Below, one piece after another: positions 28,470-37,595 of a stretch of DNA of 64,000 nt (positions are counted from its first letter, which is position 1; the number at the start of each line of letters is the position of its first letter). This DNA is from JAUIIK01 sp963745675 (GTDB lineage: Bacteria > Chloroflexota > Chloroflexia > Thermomicrobiales > CFX8): contig CAVUYM010000013.1 in assembly GCA_963745675.1 (NCBI GenBank), positions 62,001 to 126,000 of the forward strand. The letters are read 5' to 3'. Both the position numbers and the translations under genes were made by a program. The notes under the pieces were generated by a model. The model was not told the DNA's origin. It saw nothing but the letters and a program-made list of their open reading frames with translations, and made no database searches.

Positions 28470-29120
28470 TCACTGTCGCAAGTGTCCCACGTCGGCAACA
28501 TATGGCGACGACTCGGGGCCATCGCCCATCTGATCGGTACAATAAGCCGCTTCGTCTACCCATCGTGTACTTCGGCGATGGAAAGCATCACCAGGACCGG
28601 CGGCGATTAGTCGAAGCTCTCCAATCAGGAGATGCATGGACGGTAGTCGCGCTGTTGGTAGGGTCGCAATCGGGGCTATGACGGGCTGCACTAGCCGGCA
28701 CAGATCATCAACCTGCAATTCGAGCAGATCTGCCGAGCTCCCAAGATAAAACCATACTGATTGTTCCGCTGTGACCTCGGCATCTAGATATACCGGCATG
28801 CCCCAGAGATTGCCAAGCGGCGGCATTGCCTCCATGTCCAGCTCCGGAAACACGTTGCCGAGCATCAGCGGCGCAGTCAAATCAACTACCGCGCCATCGA
28901 CTGCTCTGCTAAGGCGTACGAGATCCAACTGCCGATCGGCTGGGAGAACCAACATCGATAGGTGACCATCAACAAACGCGAGGACCGTCCGCACCGACGG
29001 CCCTCGTCTACCTCGGAACTGTTGCATCAAACCGATGAGATTGGTTTCGTGGACGTGCTCCATCGAGAATGGTACGTCATTGTCAAGTAGCATCGCCGTC
29101 ACACGTTCCTGGAATCGCAC
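28470..29120 (-). CDS. YbaK/EbsC-type aminoacyl-tRNA deacylase domain protein
   Basis: A 216-residue protein with the YbaK/ProX editing fold over residues 1-155. Hallmarks are the LVLPADRQLDL strand and the PPLGNLWGMPVYLD segment near residue 100. The GSSADLLELQVDDLCRLVQP ending fits as well. Family members hydrolyse mischarged tRNA in trans, but the resting C-terminal 60 residues are unlike the usual short forms and I do not recognise them. The gene is immediately upstream of the broken zwf and shares its orientation with BON and Hsp20. Substrate cannot be assigned. Confidence 0.75.
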   Translation of the reverse strand: MRFQERVTAMLLDNDVPFSMEHVHETNLIGLMQQFRGRRGPSVRTVLAFVDGHLSMLVLPADRQLDLVRLSRAVDGAVVDLTAPLMLGNVFPELDMEAMPPLGNLWGMPVYLDAEVTAEQSVWFYLGSSADLLELQVDDLCRLVQPVIAPIATLPTARLPSMHLLIGELRLIAAGPGDAFHRRSTRWVDEAAYCTDQMGDGPESSPYVADVGHLRQ

Positions 29121-29220
29121 CGCTAAACCCCTGTCTGTGAGTCGATGGATCGCTCACCAGCGTGCTTTGGCGTTCGGAGACCTCGGCACGCTGATGAGAA
29201 GCTGAGAAGTAGGGCCAAGC

Positions 29221-29892
29221 CTACTCAGGCGAGATTTCAAGATCGTTCACGACGGCGCTCACTCCACGCGCCCGCCTGGCTGCATTGGAAGCGGCATTCT
29301 TCTCTGCCCAAGACCTCACGCGTCCCGTCAGCCAGATCTCACCGTTGTCATCGTGGACATGAATCTGTCGTGCATCTATTTCGGCATTGCGCACGAGCGC
29401 CCGCTCAATCCGTCCCTGCACGTCGATCTCCGAAAACGATTGCTGGCGTACCTCTATAAGGTCGTTGACCGACCGCACGCCTTCAATTTTGCGTACCACT
29501 TCGAGCGCACTGTCCCGCTCATGGTGCCAGGCCACCTCGCCTGTCAGCGTTACCGTGCCATCGCTGACACGAATCTTGATACGGTCGTGCGGAATCCCTG
29601 ATGTCCATTCCAGCGTGTTGGCGACGGCACGCGCGATCTCTGCATCAGTTCTTGAGGCTAGTCCGACCGGAATCACCGCGAGATCATTCGCGACGGCGTG
29701 TACACCGAACACCCTTAACGCCGCCTGCTCAGCGGCCCACCTCGCTTGAAGTGTCTCAACAGTTCCGGTCAAAGTGACAATGCCGTCGTCTACTTCGACA
29801 CCGACGTCTGTGACCTCAATCTCCGGATCCCAGTCGAGTTCATCCATGACATCCCGCTGAATCTCTTTGTCTTTCAATAGTTCGACGCTCAT
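29221..29892 (-). CDS. Triple BON-domain protein
   Basis: A 223-residue protein made of three BON domains, at about 10-75, 78-150 and 152-220. Each has the beta-alpha pattern ending with a GxVxSxxE/A-x-x-x-A-x-x-x-x-x-G-V-x-x-V-x-N-D/L signature (for example VTLTGTVET and ALRVFGVHAVANDL). The start at 29892 is favoured by aagga eight bases before ATG; the longer frame has a low-complexity leader. There is no signal peptide, so it is probably cytoplasmic. BON proteins bind phospholipid or interact with channel proteins and are often induced by osmotic stress. It sits between YbaK and Hsp20 genes of the same orientation. Confidence 0.8.
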   Translation of the reverse strand: MSVELLKDKEIQRDVMDELDWDPEIEVTDVGVEVDDGIVTLTGTVETLQARWAAEQAALRVFGVHAVANDLAVIPVGLASRTDAEIARAVANTLEWTSGIPHDRIKIRVSDGTVTLTGEVAWHHERDSALEVVRKIEGVRSVNDLIEVRQQSFSEIDVQGRIERALVRNAEIDARQIHVHDDNGEIWLTGRVRSWAEKNAASNAARRARGVSAVVNDLEISPE

Positions 29893-29977
29893 GATGCTGT
29901 CCTTGCGTTTATCGGAAGATCCAGGGTTCTGGTGGTCGTCGCTCGATCGAGGCAACCACCAGAACATGGTGGGGCGG

Positions 29978-30409
29978 TTAGGTTGTAGTCACGCTGATTC
30001 GATGTGCGTCAACAGGTTCTGCTTTGGGCAGGCGAATCTCGACCATGCCATCGTGCATCTTCGCCGTTGAATTAGTGCTCGAAATCGGCGCCGGGAGTGT
30101 GATGATCCGGCTGACATGGCCCATGTGCCGTTCCCGTCGAAACCAGGTGGCACCTTCGTCTTCCGCTTCATCACGTGACTCGCCCTGGATCTTCAACACG
30201 CTGCCGCGAATCTCGACGATCAGGTCCTCGGGTTTGATCCCTGGTGTCATGGCCTTGATGATGACGGCGTCCTCTGTTTCCTGAATATCAACAGGAATAG
30301 CAGCGCCATCCGCGATCTCAGCCCTGAAGGGCATATCCCGAAGGAACTGATCTATGCGGTGCTGTAGGACTTCGATCTCATCGCTCATCTGCCTGGGCAT
30401 AATACTCAT
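29978..30409 (-). CDS. Hsp20/alpha-crystallin small heat-shock protein
   Basis: A 143-residue chaperone. The start at 30409 follows aaaggaa by about nine bases; the longer frame adds 41 unlikely residues. The alpha-crystallin domain covers about residues 40-135, with VDIQETEDAVIIKA, MTPGIKPEDLIVEI, and the closing DGMVEIRLPKAE, the typical G-x-L-like motif region. Small heat-shock proteins hold unfolding proteins in soluble complexes. It heads the minus-strand stress group; a GC-rich hairpin (30466-30489) lies in the leader region but I cannot show regulation by it. Confidence 0.9.
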   Translation of the reverse strand: MSIMPRQMSDEIEVLQHRIDQFLRDMPFRAEIADGAAIPVDIQETEDAVIIKAMTPGIKPEDLIVEIRGSVLKIQGESRDEAEDEGATWFRRERHMGHVSRIITLPAPISSTNSTAKMHDGMVEIRLPKAEPVDAHRISVTTT

Positions 30410-30877
30410 GGAACCGTTTCCTTTCACGAATTGCTGATGACGCGCATGAATCTCAATGTTGGTGAGGGGCCGCCGGGGGAGACGGCCCCAGAAAAGGAGG
30501 GGGAAAGGGGAGAGAAAAACGAAGAGCCGCAACAGTGGTTGCCAGTGCCGTGTTCTGATTCTTCAGGGCTTTCTCCTGTCGCTATCCAGTTGCAGGAGCT
30601 TTCATACCCTTGCTCGGAACAAACTTCGATAGAAGATCGCCGGAAAGCTGTCCGCTTTTGGATCGGCAAGTGCGGCAAAGTAGTATCCGTACGATAAACC
30701 CGACTTTGGCCACCATGTAAGCGACTTCCTCGCTTAGACTTAGGATAGGTCTCGGACTTTGGCAAAGCGCGAAGGTCCGTTCACGATTTTGTCAACATTT
30801 CGTGAGATTGTGGTCAGGGCTGGCACATTGCATAGAGTTCTCAGACCAAACGTCACCTCATGTTAGGAGTTCACCGC
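30410..30877. promoter_or_regulatory. Divergent promoter region between Hsp20 and two-component genes
   Basis: About 470 bp separate two divergent units and hold no gene. A short stem (ggggccg at 30466-30472 with cggcccc at 30483-30489) and a purine-rich tract lie on the Hsp20 side. AGGAG at 30865-30869 is the ribosome site of the response regulator. No exact promoter boxes or operator repeats stand out. Confidence 0.4.
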
Positions 30878-31603
30878 ATGGGATCATCGAGCCAGCCACT
30901 TGTTCTCGTCGTCGATGACGAACGACCGCTCGTGGCGCTCGTCACAAAGTACTTGTTAGCGGAACACTTCCGAGTGACGAGTGCCTATGACGGTCGCACT
31001 GCTCTCGACATAGTTCGCTCCGAAGATCCAGATGTGATCGTCCTCGATCTGATGCTACCCGAAATTGAGGGAATCGAAGTCTGCCGGCAGATCCGCAATC
31101 TCTCTGACGCCTACGTCATCATGTTGACGGCACGCGTGGAAGAAGTCGACAAACTTGTAGGGCTGGCGGTTGGCGCCGACGATTATATGACCAAGCCTTT
31201 CTCGCCACGCGAGCTGATCGCCCGCATACACGCGCTTCAGCGCCGCTCGCGGAATGGCCGCGGCGAAGCACGGCAGGAGGAAATAGATGCGTCGGCGTTA
31301 CTCCACTTCGGAGATCTGGTGATCGACACCATGGCTCACGAAGTCAGACGCGGTGACGAGCTGATTCCGTTGACGCCGATTGAATTCGAGCTGCTCTCTA
31401 TTCTATCGGGCCAGCCGAGACGCGTTTTCACCCGGGACCTCCTGCTGGAACTCGGTTGGGGAGCGACCTTTTTCGGAGACGATCGCGTCGTCGATACGCA
31501 TATATCGAACCTGCGGCATAAGATCGAACGCGATCCCTCAAACCCGGCACTCATTCACACGGTGCGCGGAGTCGGTTACCGATGGGATTCCGAGTCCTCA
31601 TAA
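30878..31603 (+). CDS. OmpR/PhoB-family response regulator
   Basis: A 241-residue regulator. The start at 30878 is chosen because AGGAG precedes it by eight bases; an ATG six codons earlier is less well placed. The receiver domain has the phosphorylated Asp57 in VIVLDLMLP, the acidic pair VDDE near the start, and Lys106 in TKPF. The C-terminal half is a winged helix ending VDTHISNLRHKIE and IHTVRGVGYRW, typical of DNA-binding OmpR proteins. Its TAA overlaps the ATG of the kinase gene, so both are made together. Target genes are unknown; the divergent stress group is a possible one. Confidence 0.92.
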   Translation: MGSSSQPLVLVVDDERPLVALVTKYLLAEHFRVTSAYDGRTALDIVRSEDPDVIVLDLMLPEIEGIEVCRQIRNLSDAYVIMLTARVEEVDKLVGLAVGADDYMTKPFSPRELIARIHALQRRSRNGRGEARQEEIDASALLHFGDLVIDTMAHEVRRGDELIPLTPIEFELLSILSGQPRRVFTRDLLLELGWGATFFGDDRVVDTHISNLRHKIERDPSNPALIHTVRGVGYRWDSESS

Positions 31604-32739
31604 TGCATCTGCTCGGGCGTTTCCGACGGAGTATTCGCACTGAAGTCTTTATCTCGCATCTGCTTGTTGTCGCCACTGCAAGCCTCGCCGTCATCGTCTC
31701 CACCCTGGTCCTGGCTCCACGTTTTTCGGACGATGCCCTGCGTCATCTCCGTGGAGTAGAAGATGGCGGCACATTCGATTCAACGATCATCTCGAATACT
31801 CAGGATGCGATAGAAGAGACAATGTTCACCTCTACGACGATTGCGGTCGTGATCGCCAGCGTGGTAGCTGGAACGATCGCATTTCTCGTTGCGCGACAGA
31901 TCGTCGAACCAATCCGGCAGGTTTCTTCACTTGGCGAGCGCATGGCCGCCGGTGACTATTCCATTCGGGTACCGATAACGAGTGAAGACGAAGTCGGCGA
32001 GCTGGCACGAAGCTTCAATACGCTGGCGGAAGCGCTCGAATCGAACGAAGATCGCCGCCTGCGCCTGCTGGGCGATGTTGCTCACGAACTACGCACGCCT
32101 CTATCGACACTCCAGGGAAATCTTGAAGGCTTACTAGATGAGGTCATCACGCCTGCTCCAATATTGTGGACGAGCCTCTTGCGTGAAACTAGACGGCTGC
32201 GCAAACTCGTTGACGACCTCCACGAACTCTCGCGCGCCGATGCTAATCAGATTCAAATGGAGATCACTCCCTTCGACCCAGTGGAGCTTGTCGAGCACAC
32301 GTTGCGCGGGATCTGGCCACAATTCGAAGAAAAGGGTGTCAAACTGCGGAGCGAAGCAAAATCACCGCTGCCACACATCCTCGCGGACGAAGACCGCACG
32401 GCGCAGGTGCTGATGATCGTGCTTAGCAATGCTCTCCGCTACACACCTCCAGGTGGTCTAGTTACCGTCAATATGGATGCAACCGACTGCGGATCCAGAG
32501 TCGGCATCGAAATCCGTGACACTGGGCCGGGTATCTCAGCCGAGGATCTGCCGCACGTATTTGAGCGCTTCTTCCGCGCCGATTCGGCTCGAGCAACTGG
32601 TATTGGTGGAACTGGCATCGGGCTCACTATCGCGCGCGCATTCATGGAGCAACAGCAGGGAACGATTGCGGTAAGAAGTCTGGGACGTGGTAAAGGAACA
32701 ACAGTCATGCTTGATTTCCCGATTGCAGATCTTGACTGA
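31603..32739 (+). CDS. Membrane sensor histidine kinase with HAMP domain
   Basis: A 378-residue kinase starting at the TAATG overlap with the regulator gene. Transmembrane helices are at about 17-38 and 77-97 and enclose a short outer loop of about 38 residues, so the signal is probably sensed in or near the membrane. HAMP follows (about 98-150). The phospho-accepting His161 lies in DVAHELRTPLS. ATP-binding boxes are N276 (SNALRYTPPGG), DTGPG at 306-310 and GTGIGL at 336-341. The protein should phosphorylate the partner encoded just upstream. Confidence 0.92.
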   Translation: MHLLGRFRRSIRTEVFISHLLVVATASLAVIVSTLVLAPRFSDDALRHLRGVEDGGTFDSTIISNTQDAIEETMFTSTTIAVVIASVVAGTIAFLVARQIVEPIRQVSSLGERMAAGDYSIRVPITSEDEVGELARSFNTLAEALESNEDRRLRLLGDVAHELRTPLSTLQGNLEGLLDEVITPAPILWTSLLRETRRLRKLVDDLHELSRADANQIQMEITPFDPVELVEHTLRGIWPQFEEKGVKLRSEAKSPLPHILADEDRTAQVLMIVLSNALRYTPPGGLVTVNMDATDCGSRVGIEIRDTGPGISAEDLPHVFERFFRADSARATGIGGTGIGLTIARAFMEQQQGTIAVRSLGRGKGTTVMLDFPIADLD

Positions 32740-33626
32740 CTCTTAGTCAGATTGCCACGATAAACAGACAGTTTGGCCGTAAGCTGATGGGACGGTCGCC
32801 GCATGATCGTGGGAATCGGTGTGTATCATGCTGTGGGCGATGCTGTTGTTGCCCGGAACATCTGGAGGCTTGGGGAAGGCAGCGATCTCGCTATCGGCGC
32901 TCTTCTGGCTCTTCGCTGTGGGTGGCGCTTGCCATCGTCCTCAACACATCAAGATCTCGGAATGAAGACGATGACGACAAAGAGTAGGATCGCCCACCTT
33001 AGTCTTTGAGCAGCCTAACCTCATCCGAATGTCTGTACTCGTTTCGAATTTACTTGTCTCGTGCTGTGGCACTTCCAGACGGCCGCTCGAGGGGCGAACG
33101 ATACCGATTGCCCAGTTGCCTATTTTCGGGATGGCCTGGTCGGACCTCCGCAAGTCTAGAATCCCGGTTCCATCGTGGTGCATTCCTCAGTCGCACGGCA
33201 TCTCTAGTAGTCCCCGGTGTTCAATCTGCTGATTGTCCGAGGTCAGATGTAGCGCCAGTGGGGCAGACTTAATGACGATTCCAGCGAATTTCCAAATGGA
33301 CTAAGGCGTTGTCTTCTCGAACGAAGAGAGATATCAGTCTGACGCCGCTCTGGTGGTCGACTGAGATTTCTCGTTCCGCTCGAAATGACTCTTTGTCAGA
33401 ATAGGGAGGTGGGACGCGGCACTGACTCACGAAATGACTGGCGCAGACGTTGCCCAGAGCTTGACGTGTCGTGCCTCGCCCCATATCGATCATTGGCGAC
33501 CGTCTCCATCTGTCTTTGCCTTGGGCCCAGAGGGCACCCCAGCCTGTCGATCCCGGCCGGATCTGCCCTAAAAGAGTCCTGGCGAGCCAGAGTGGATGAC
33601 GGTCAATCCCGAGGGGAGTCTACGGC
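32740..33626. other. Gene-poor stretch of ~890 bp
   Basis: Short open frames on both strands (for instance 32803-33009) show no recognisable domain, no good ribosome site and no agreement between frames. I see no RNA gene. The stretch lies between the two-component operon and a dead IS110 element and may be decayed sequence. Confidence 0.4.
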
Positions 33627-34639
33627 ATGCTCTGGATCGGCGTCGATTGTCACAAATGGCAGCACACGGCTGCACTGCTCAACGATCAGGGCCAGGTCCA
33701 CGAAAGCTGGCAGGGGGATGCAACCCCGGCTGGATGGCAGGACCTGCTGACCTGGGCACAGCACTTCGGTCACGCGTGCCAGTGGGGCATTGAAGGCAGT
33801 GGCAACTACGGACGTGGCCTGGCCCAGTTCCTCGTTGCGCAGGGCGAGGTCGTCCTGGAAGTCAATACCCGTCTGACCGTGCTCGGCCGGCGGGGACGTG
33901 GCCGCCGTCGTCCGGGCACAGACCGAGCGGTTGCCCCGCATTCAGGCCGAGGATGCCAGTGCCATCCTGGCGCTCTTGACCCGCGAACGCGACGATGTGC
34001 AGGCCGCAGCGACCCGGGTACGCAATCAGCTGCATGCCCTGATCCAGCCGCTTGAGCCGGGCAGACCAAAGCCCGGCTCAAGCGGCCAGCTGATCTGGAG
34101 AAGTGGCAGGTCTACGAAATCCCAGCGGCCTCCCACCTCGACCAGGTGCGGGTCGAGCAGATCCGGCGTCGAGCCCGGCATCTTGTTGGCCTGCTTGAGG
34201 AGCTCGCTGTGCTGGAGCACCAGATCAGCGCAACGGCTCCAGCGGTGGCCGCACCCCTGACCGAGATCGTTGGTGTCGGTATCCTGACGGCTGGGATGCT
34301 GGCCGGCTATCTCGGACCGGCCGGCGCTTTGCCAGTGAGCGGCACCTGGCCTCGTATGCTGGTGTGGCACCACTGGAGGTCAGTTCTGCGGGACGGGTGC
34401 GGCATCGCTTGAACCGCAACGGTCACCGCCAGCTCAATGCCATCATCCACCGGATTGCGTTGAGCCAACTCCGGTACAGTGCTGAGGCGAAGGCCTATGT
34501 TGCCAGACGGCGTGGTGAAGGCAAGAGTCAGCGGGATGCGGTCCGGGCACTCAAACGCTACATTGTGCGCCGCATCTACCGCCTCTGGCAGCGGTGTCTG
34601 CCGCTTCTTTCACCAGATACGGAGATGTCAATCTCCTGA
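33627..34639 (+). pseudogene. IS110-family transposase, frameshifted
   Basis: A 1-kb transposase readable only by joining frames. The N-terminal DEDD-type domain starts MLWIGVDCHKWQHTAAL and includes GIEGSGNYGRGLAQFL. A helical middle section with LPRIQAEDASAILALL is in another frame. The C-terminal Transposase_20 domain appears as EIVGVGILTAGMLAGYLG, then SSAGRVRHRLNRNGHRQLNAIIH and the ending ALKRYIVRRIYRLW. At least three frame changes are needed over about 337 codons. IS110 elements lack long terminal repeats, so I cannot define the ends; none are obvious. Confidence 0.8.
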
Positions 34640-34815
34640 TATCACCACCATCCTTGACATAGGAGCGTCGAACCTTGCGCCTTCATCTATTCATAAACAG
34701 GCTCTAGATGAAATAGCGTCATCGGGCCTCGATCGAAACCACAAATGTGCGTGCAGCATCGAGAGCCGAGCGGCTCTCGAAGAATCTGGACGGAGTACCA
34801 GATGCACAGTCATGA

Positions 34816-35067
34816 ATGGATTGAGGAGCCCAACAACACCGACAATTCCTGAGAGATTTCGGCATTGTTGCAACGTTGATAATCGCCCTCCATCTGATGC
34901 TTCTATTCGTCTTCCTCCAGATGGATTGGATCTCATGTACTGCGGATAGCAGTGGCGGTCGTCAAGCCCGTTTGCGCAGTGCATCACGTCCTCAACCACT
35001 TGACCAACCAACCCGAAATTTGAAGAGTGACGAATCCATGGCGATCAAGTGGCACAAGTTCTTGTAG
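34816..35067 (+). pseudogene. Small membrane protein, copy 1 (early stop)
   Basis: From ATG 34816 the frame reads Met-Asp-stop (TGA 34822-34824) and then stays open. It reads GAQQHRQFLRDFGIVATLI, a hydrophobic helix (ALHLMLLFVFLQ) and a polar tail to a stop at 35067. The start and helix align with the small protein beginning at 35192 (MDSPAQNSK..., then FRIGIIAAFLIA). The two are therefore tandem duplicates, and this one carries a nonsense codon. An in-frame Met at 34876 could start a shortened form. Confidence 0.4.
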
Positions 35068-35191
35068 GAACCGGAGCAAAGCATCACCGTTTTCGGAGAA
35101 TGGTGACTTAGCATTGAGTAGAGCGGCTTCGCTTTCGATGACCGACCGCATCCAAAATACTGCAAAAGGAGAATCAGTTGCCAAGCCATGA

Positions 35192-35491
35192 ATGGATTCA
35201 CCAGCCCAGAACAGCAAAAATCCCTGGGTCTTTCGCATCGGCATCATCGCGGCGTTTCTTATCGCCATCAGCCTGATGGCGCTTATTCGGTTTATTCGAG
35301 ATGGCCTGGTTCTCTCAGCTAGCGCGTGGCGGCTAGCTACCGTCACATCTCCCGACTTCGACGGTGGAGGCAGACTCGTCAACCGAGGAAGCAAGACGGA
35401 GACTCTGGTGTCATCGTCACCGCGATCAATTGCGCCCTGCTCGCGTTCGAATAACGCCGGAGCGCGGATCTTCACATTCCAAACCGGCTGA
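35192..35491 (+). CDS. Small single-pass membrane protein, copy 2
   Basis: A 99-residue protein with one transmembrane helix (about 14-34, VFRIGIIAAFLIAISLMALI) followed by a basic residue cluster and a polar tail. An aaaggag lies about 20 bases before the ATG, which is rather far. No family is recognised. Support comes from the similarity with the sequence starting at 34816, since two copies retain the helix. The tail after residue 45 is low in conservation and may be out of frame. Confidence 0.4.
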   Translation: MDSPAQNSKNPWVFRIGIIAAFLIAISLMALIRFIRDGLVLSASAWRLATVTSPDFDGGGRLVNRGSKTETLVSSSPRSIAPCSRSNNAGARIFTFQTG

Positions 35492-35630
35492 CGTAGTCGA
35501 TCTAACCGTCATGGTGGAGGTTAAGGCGAACACCATCTGGCCGTCCAACCTGGGAATCAACCGGCTAGATACCGACGATCAACAGACACGATCCGACGGA
35601 GTTTCGAGCCGGCCGTGGAAATGAGCGGCG

Positions 35631-36402
35631 TTGCAGCAGTGCTACAAACCGAGATTCGAGGTTCCCCGCCGGGGGAGGAGGCTCTACGCAAATGATGGAT
35701 CACCTTGCGATTCTAGACCCGCTCACCTGAAGAGCCGTACCTATATCCTTCTGATCGTCGTCACTATTCTCGGGCACTTTCGGATTCCGCAGTCGTCGGA
35801 TCGGCATATAAGCTTACTGCGCGAAGCATTGCTGTTTTTCCCTGCGGTTCTCCTTTATTTCTTGGTACGCGGTCTAGTAGCTCCTGATTCGGCACTGGCA
35901 TCGCGCCATGCTACGCAGCTCATCCACATCGAACGGTGGACTGGCATCTTTTGGGAACCGTCGATTCAACACGCAGCCCTTGCACATCACACGCTCGTCG
36001 ATCTCGTCAACTGGATCTACATCTGGGCGCACTGGCCGCTGTTGACCGTCGTTATCGTCTGGCTGGCACTTTGTCACCACGATGCTTATCTACGTTATCG
36101 CAACGCGATGCTCATTTCGGGCGTGATGGGAATGCTGATCTTCGTTCTTTATCCCGTCGCTCCTCCACGACTCGTCGCCCAGCAGGGCTTCACCGACACG
36201 ATAACCCTCTATTCGCAGTCATACCGTATCCTCCAGCCGCCGGCGCTGGTCGATCCATTTGCCTCGATGCCGAGTCTCCATTTCGGATGGGATCTGTTGA
36301 TGGGGCTGGCAGTACTCCGCGAGGCCCGCTGGTGATTTGCCGGATGTTGGAAGCCCTCATGCCTGCAGCCATGCTGGCGGCAATCATAGTGACCGCTAAC
36401 CA
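35631..36402 (+). pseudogene. PAP2-superfamily phosphatase, interrupted by an inserted element
   Basis: The main frame (to 36335) has several transmembrane helices and the phosphatase motif SMPSLHFGW near residue 215, as in inositolphosphotransferase/Aur1-like PAP2 enzymes acting on lipid phosphates. A shift near 36325 moves to a frame that continues properly with MLEALMPAAMLAAIIVTANH. The last His belongs to the second catalytic motif. Exactly there the 40-bp inverted repeat of the next element begins, and the rest of the gene (TANH-x-x-x-D and final helices) is absent from this window. The nominal start is TTG; the true start is unclear. Confidence 0.7.
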
Positions 36403-37237
36403 CCAGACCAAGCCATATGATAGGTACCACATACCTGTCGTCAGCACTAAGAAGCGCTATGATGTGCGCGATGTCCTTTTACGACGCATGACGGTGCTCT
36501 CCCATCCATCCCATCTTTCGGGGCTTCGTCTCGACAGGGGAGTGCCATGCCACCTCATCGCCGCCAACCGATTGATCCAACCGATGACTGGCACCAACTC
36601 CAGCTGCTGGTCCAGTTTCCCGAGCAACTCAGCTACGAACTGCTGCGGCCGGTGGTCCTCTTCGGGCTTTCACCGGCTGAACGAGCCCGCCAGACCGGCG
36701 CGCCGCAAAGCACGCTCTACCGCCAGGTAGCCCGCTTCGAAACGGAAGGCATGCGCAGTCTCTTCGCCCCCACCCGGGAACAACGTCGTCATCTCCCAGC
36801 CGAGATGCGCCAGGCTATCGTTGCGCTCAAAGCCGAGTATCCGTCGTTTCGTCCCCATCAGATCGCGACGATCTGTGAGGTGCGTTTCGGTCGTCGACCA
36901 GGTGCGCGAACCATCAAACGGGTGCTGGCTGAGGAGCCCGTGCCATCAGCAGTAGCCCGTCGCTATCCACCCTTTCATCAGATGTCTGATCCAGCCGAGC
37001 GACGGCTGGCGATCATCCGCCTGCACAGTGAAGGCTGGACCAAGCAGAGCATTGCCGGCTATCTCGAACGGTGATCCGGGTGCCGCCGTACACGGCCCGA
37101 CGGTCGCAAGCGGCTCAAGAAGCGCTCCAGCTGCCGTTGCTCTCGCACGTTGAGCAAGATCGCGATGTCAGCTAAACCCGTTCGTTCTTCCCAGTGCGAC
37201 GACAGGTATGTGTTACCTATCATATGGCTTGGTCTGG
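36403..37237. mobile_element. 835-bp element with 40-bp terminal inverted repeats
   Basis: Ends at 36403-36442 and 37198-37237 match as inverted repeats over 40 bp with a single mismatch (ccagaccaagccatatgat... ). Inside is only the N-terminal HTH part of a transposase. The element therefore looks like a deleted, non-autonomous derivative. It cuts the PAP2 gene on its left, while its right end abuts the duplicated NHL/cyclase segment with no target duplication. This suggests rearrangement through the element after insertion. Confidence 0.8.
36547..37074 (+). pseudogene. Transposase HTH fragment
   Basis: A 175-residue open frame with two helix-turn-helix regions, LSPAERARQTGAPQSTLYRQV near residue 40 and a second near the end (IRLHSEGWTKQSIAGYLE). 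The N-terminal parts of several IS transposases have the same arrangement before an integrase core. No DDE catalytic domain follows; the frame stops at 37074, and 120 bp later the terminal inverted repeat begins. A working transposase would be more than twice as long. Confidence 0.65.
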
Positions 37238-37461
37238 ACGTCGATAGCGCGGGGTACGTCTATCTCAGCAGCGACGGGGGTGATACGCTGGCCGAAAAGC
37301 TCACGCCAACCGGTGAGTTTGTGGCGACGATCACCAAGCCCGAGACGCCACCCTTCGACCCCAACATCAGATCCGTTGGCATCGCCGTCAGCGATCAGAA
37401 TACTGTCTATCTGACGACCAACGATCCTAACCATGTGGTGGTCTTCACCAGCGACAATTAG
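37238..37461 (+). pseudogene. NHL-protein 3' tail (duplicate)
   Basis: The last about 75 codons of the secreted NHL protein of 10.5-13.3 kb, in the same frame and with the same ending VVVFTSDN. The open frame extends back to 37150 through the inserted element, but that part is unrelated. Without signal peptide and upstream blades it is a non-functional remnant. Confidence 0.8.
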
Positions 37462-37494
37462 GGGCGTTAGGGGCGACAGCAGCAGACTGAACTG

Positions 37495-37525
37495 GAAGGG
37501 CGCTCGCAAATTGCGAGCGCCCTTC
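37495..37525. terminator. Hairpin terminator between NHL tail and cyclase
   Basis: Same 14-bp stem as at 13276-13307 (gaagggcgctcgca with its complement), loop of three bases. It lies between convergent frames and probably still ends transcripts of the cyclase gene on the minus strand. Confidence 0.7.
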
Positions 37526-37595
37526 TCCCGCAATGGCTCGCCGGTCGTGAACGCTTCGGTCGACGGGATGGTGTGCGACTGGGAGATATTGCGAA

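Noticed and set aside
30466..30489. GC-rich hairpin as an RNA thermometer for Hsp20
   Set aside because: It is more than 50 bases away from the Hsp20 ribosome site and does not pair with it, so there is no support for temperature control.
32803..33009. Possible small protein after the histidine kinase
   Set aside because: Two frames are equally open, neither has a ribosome site or recognisable sequence.
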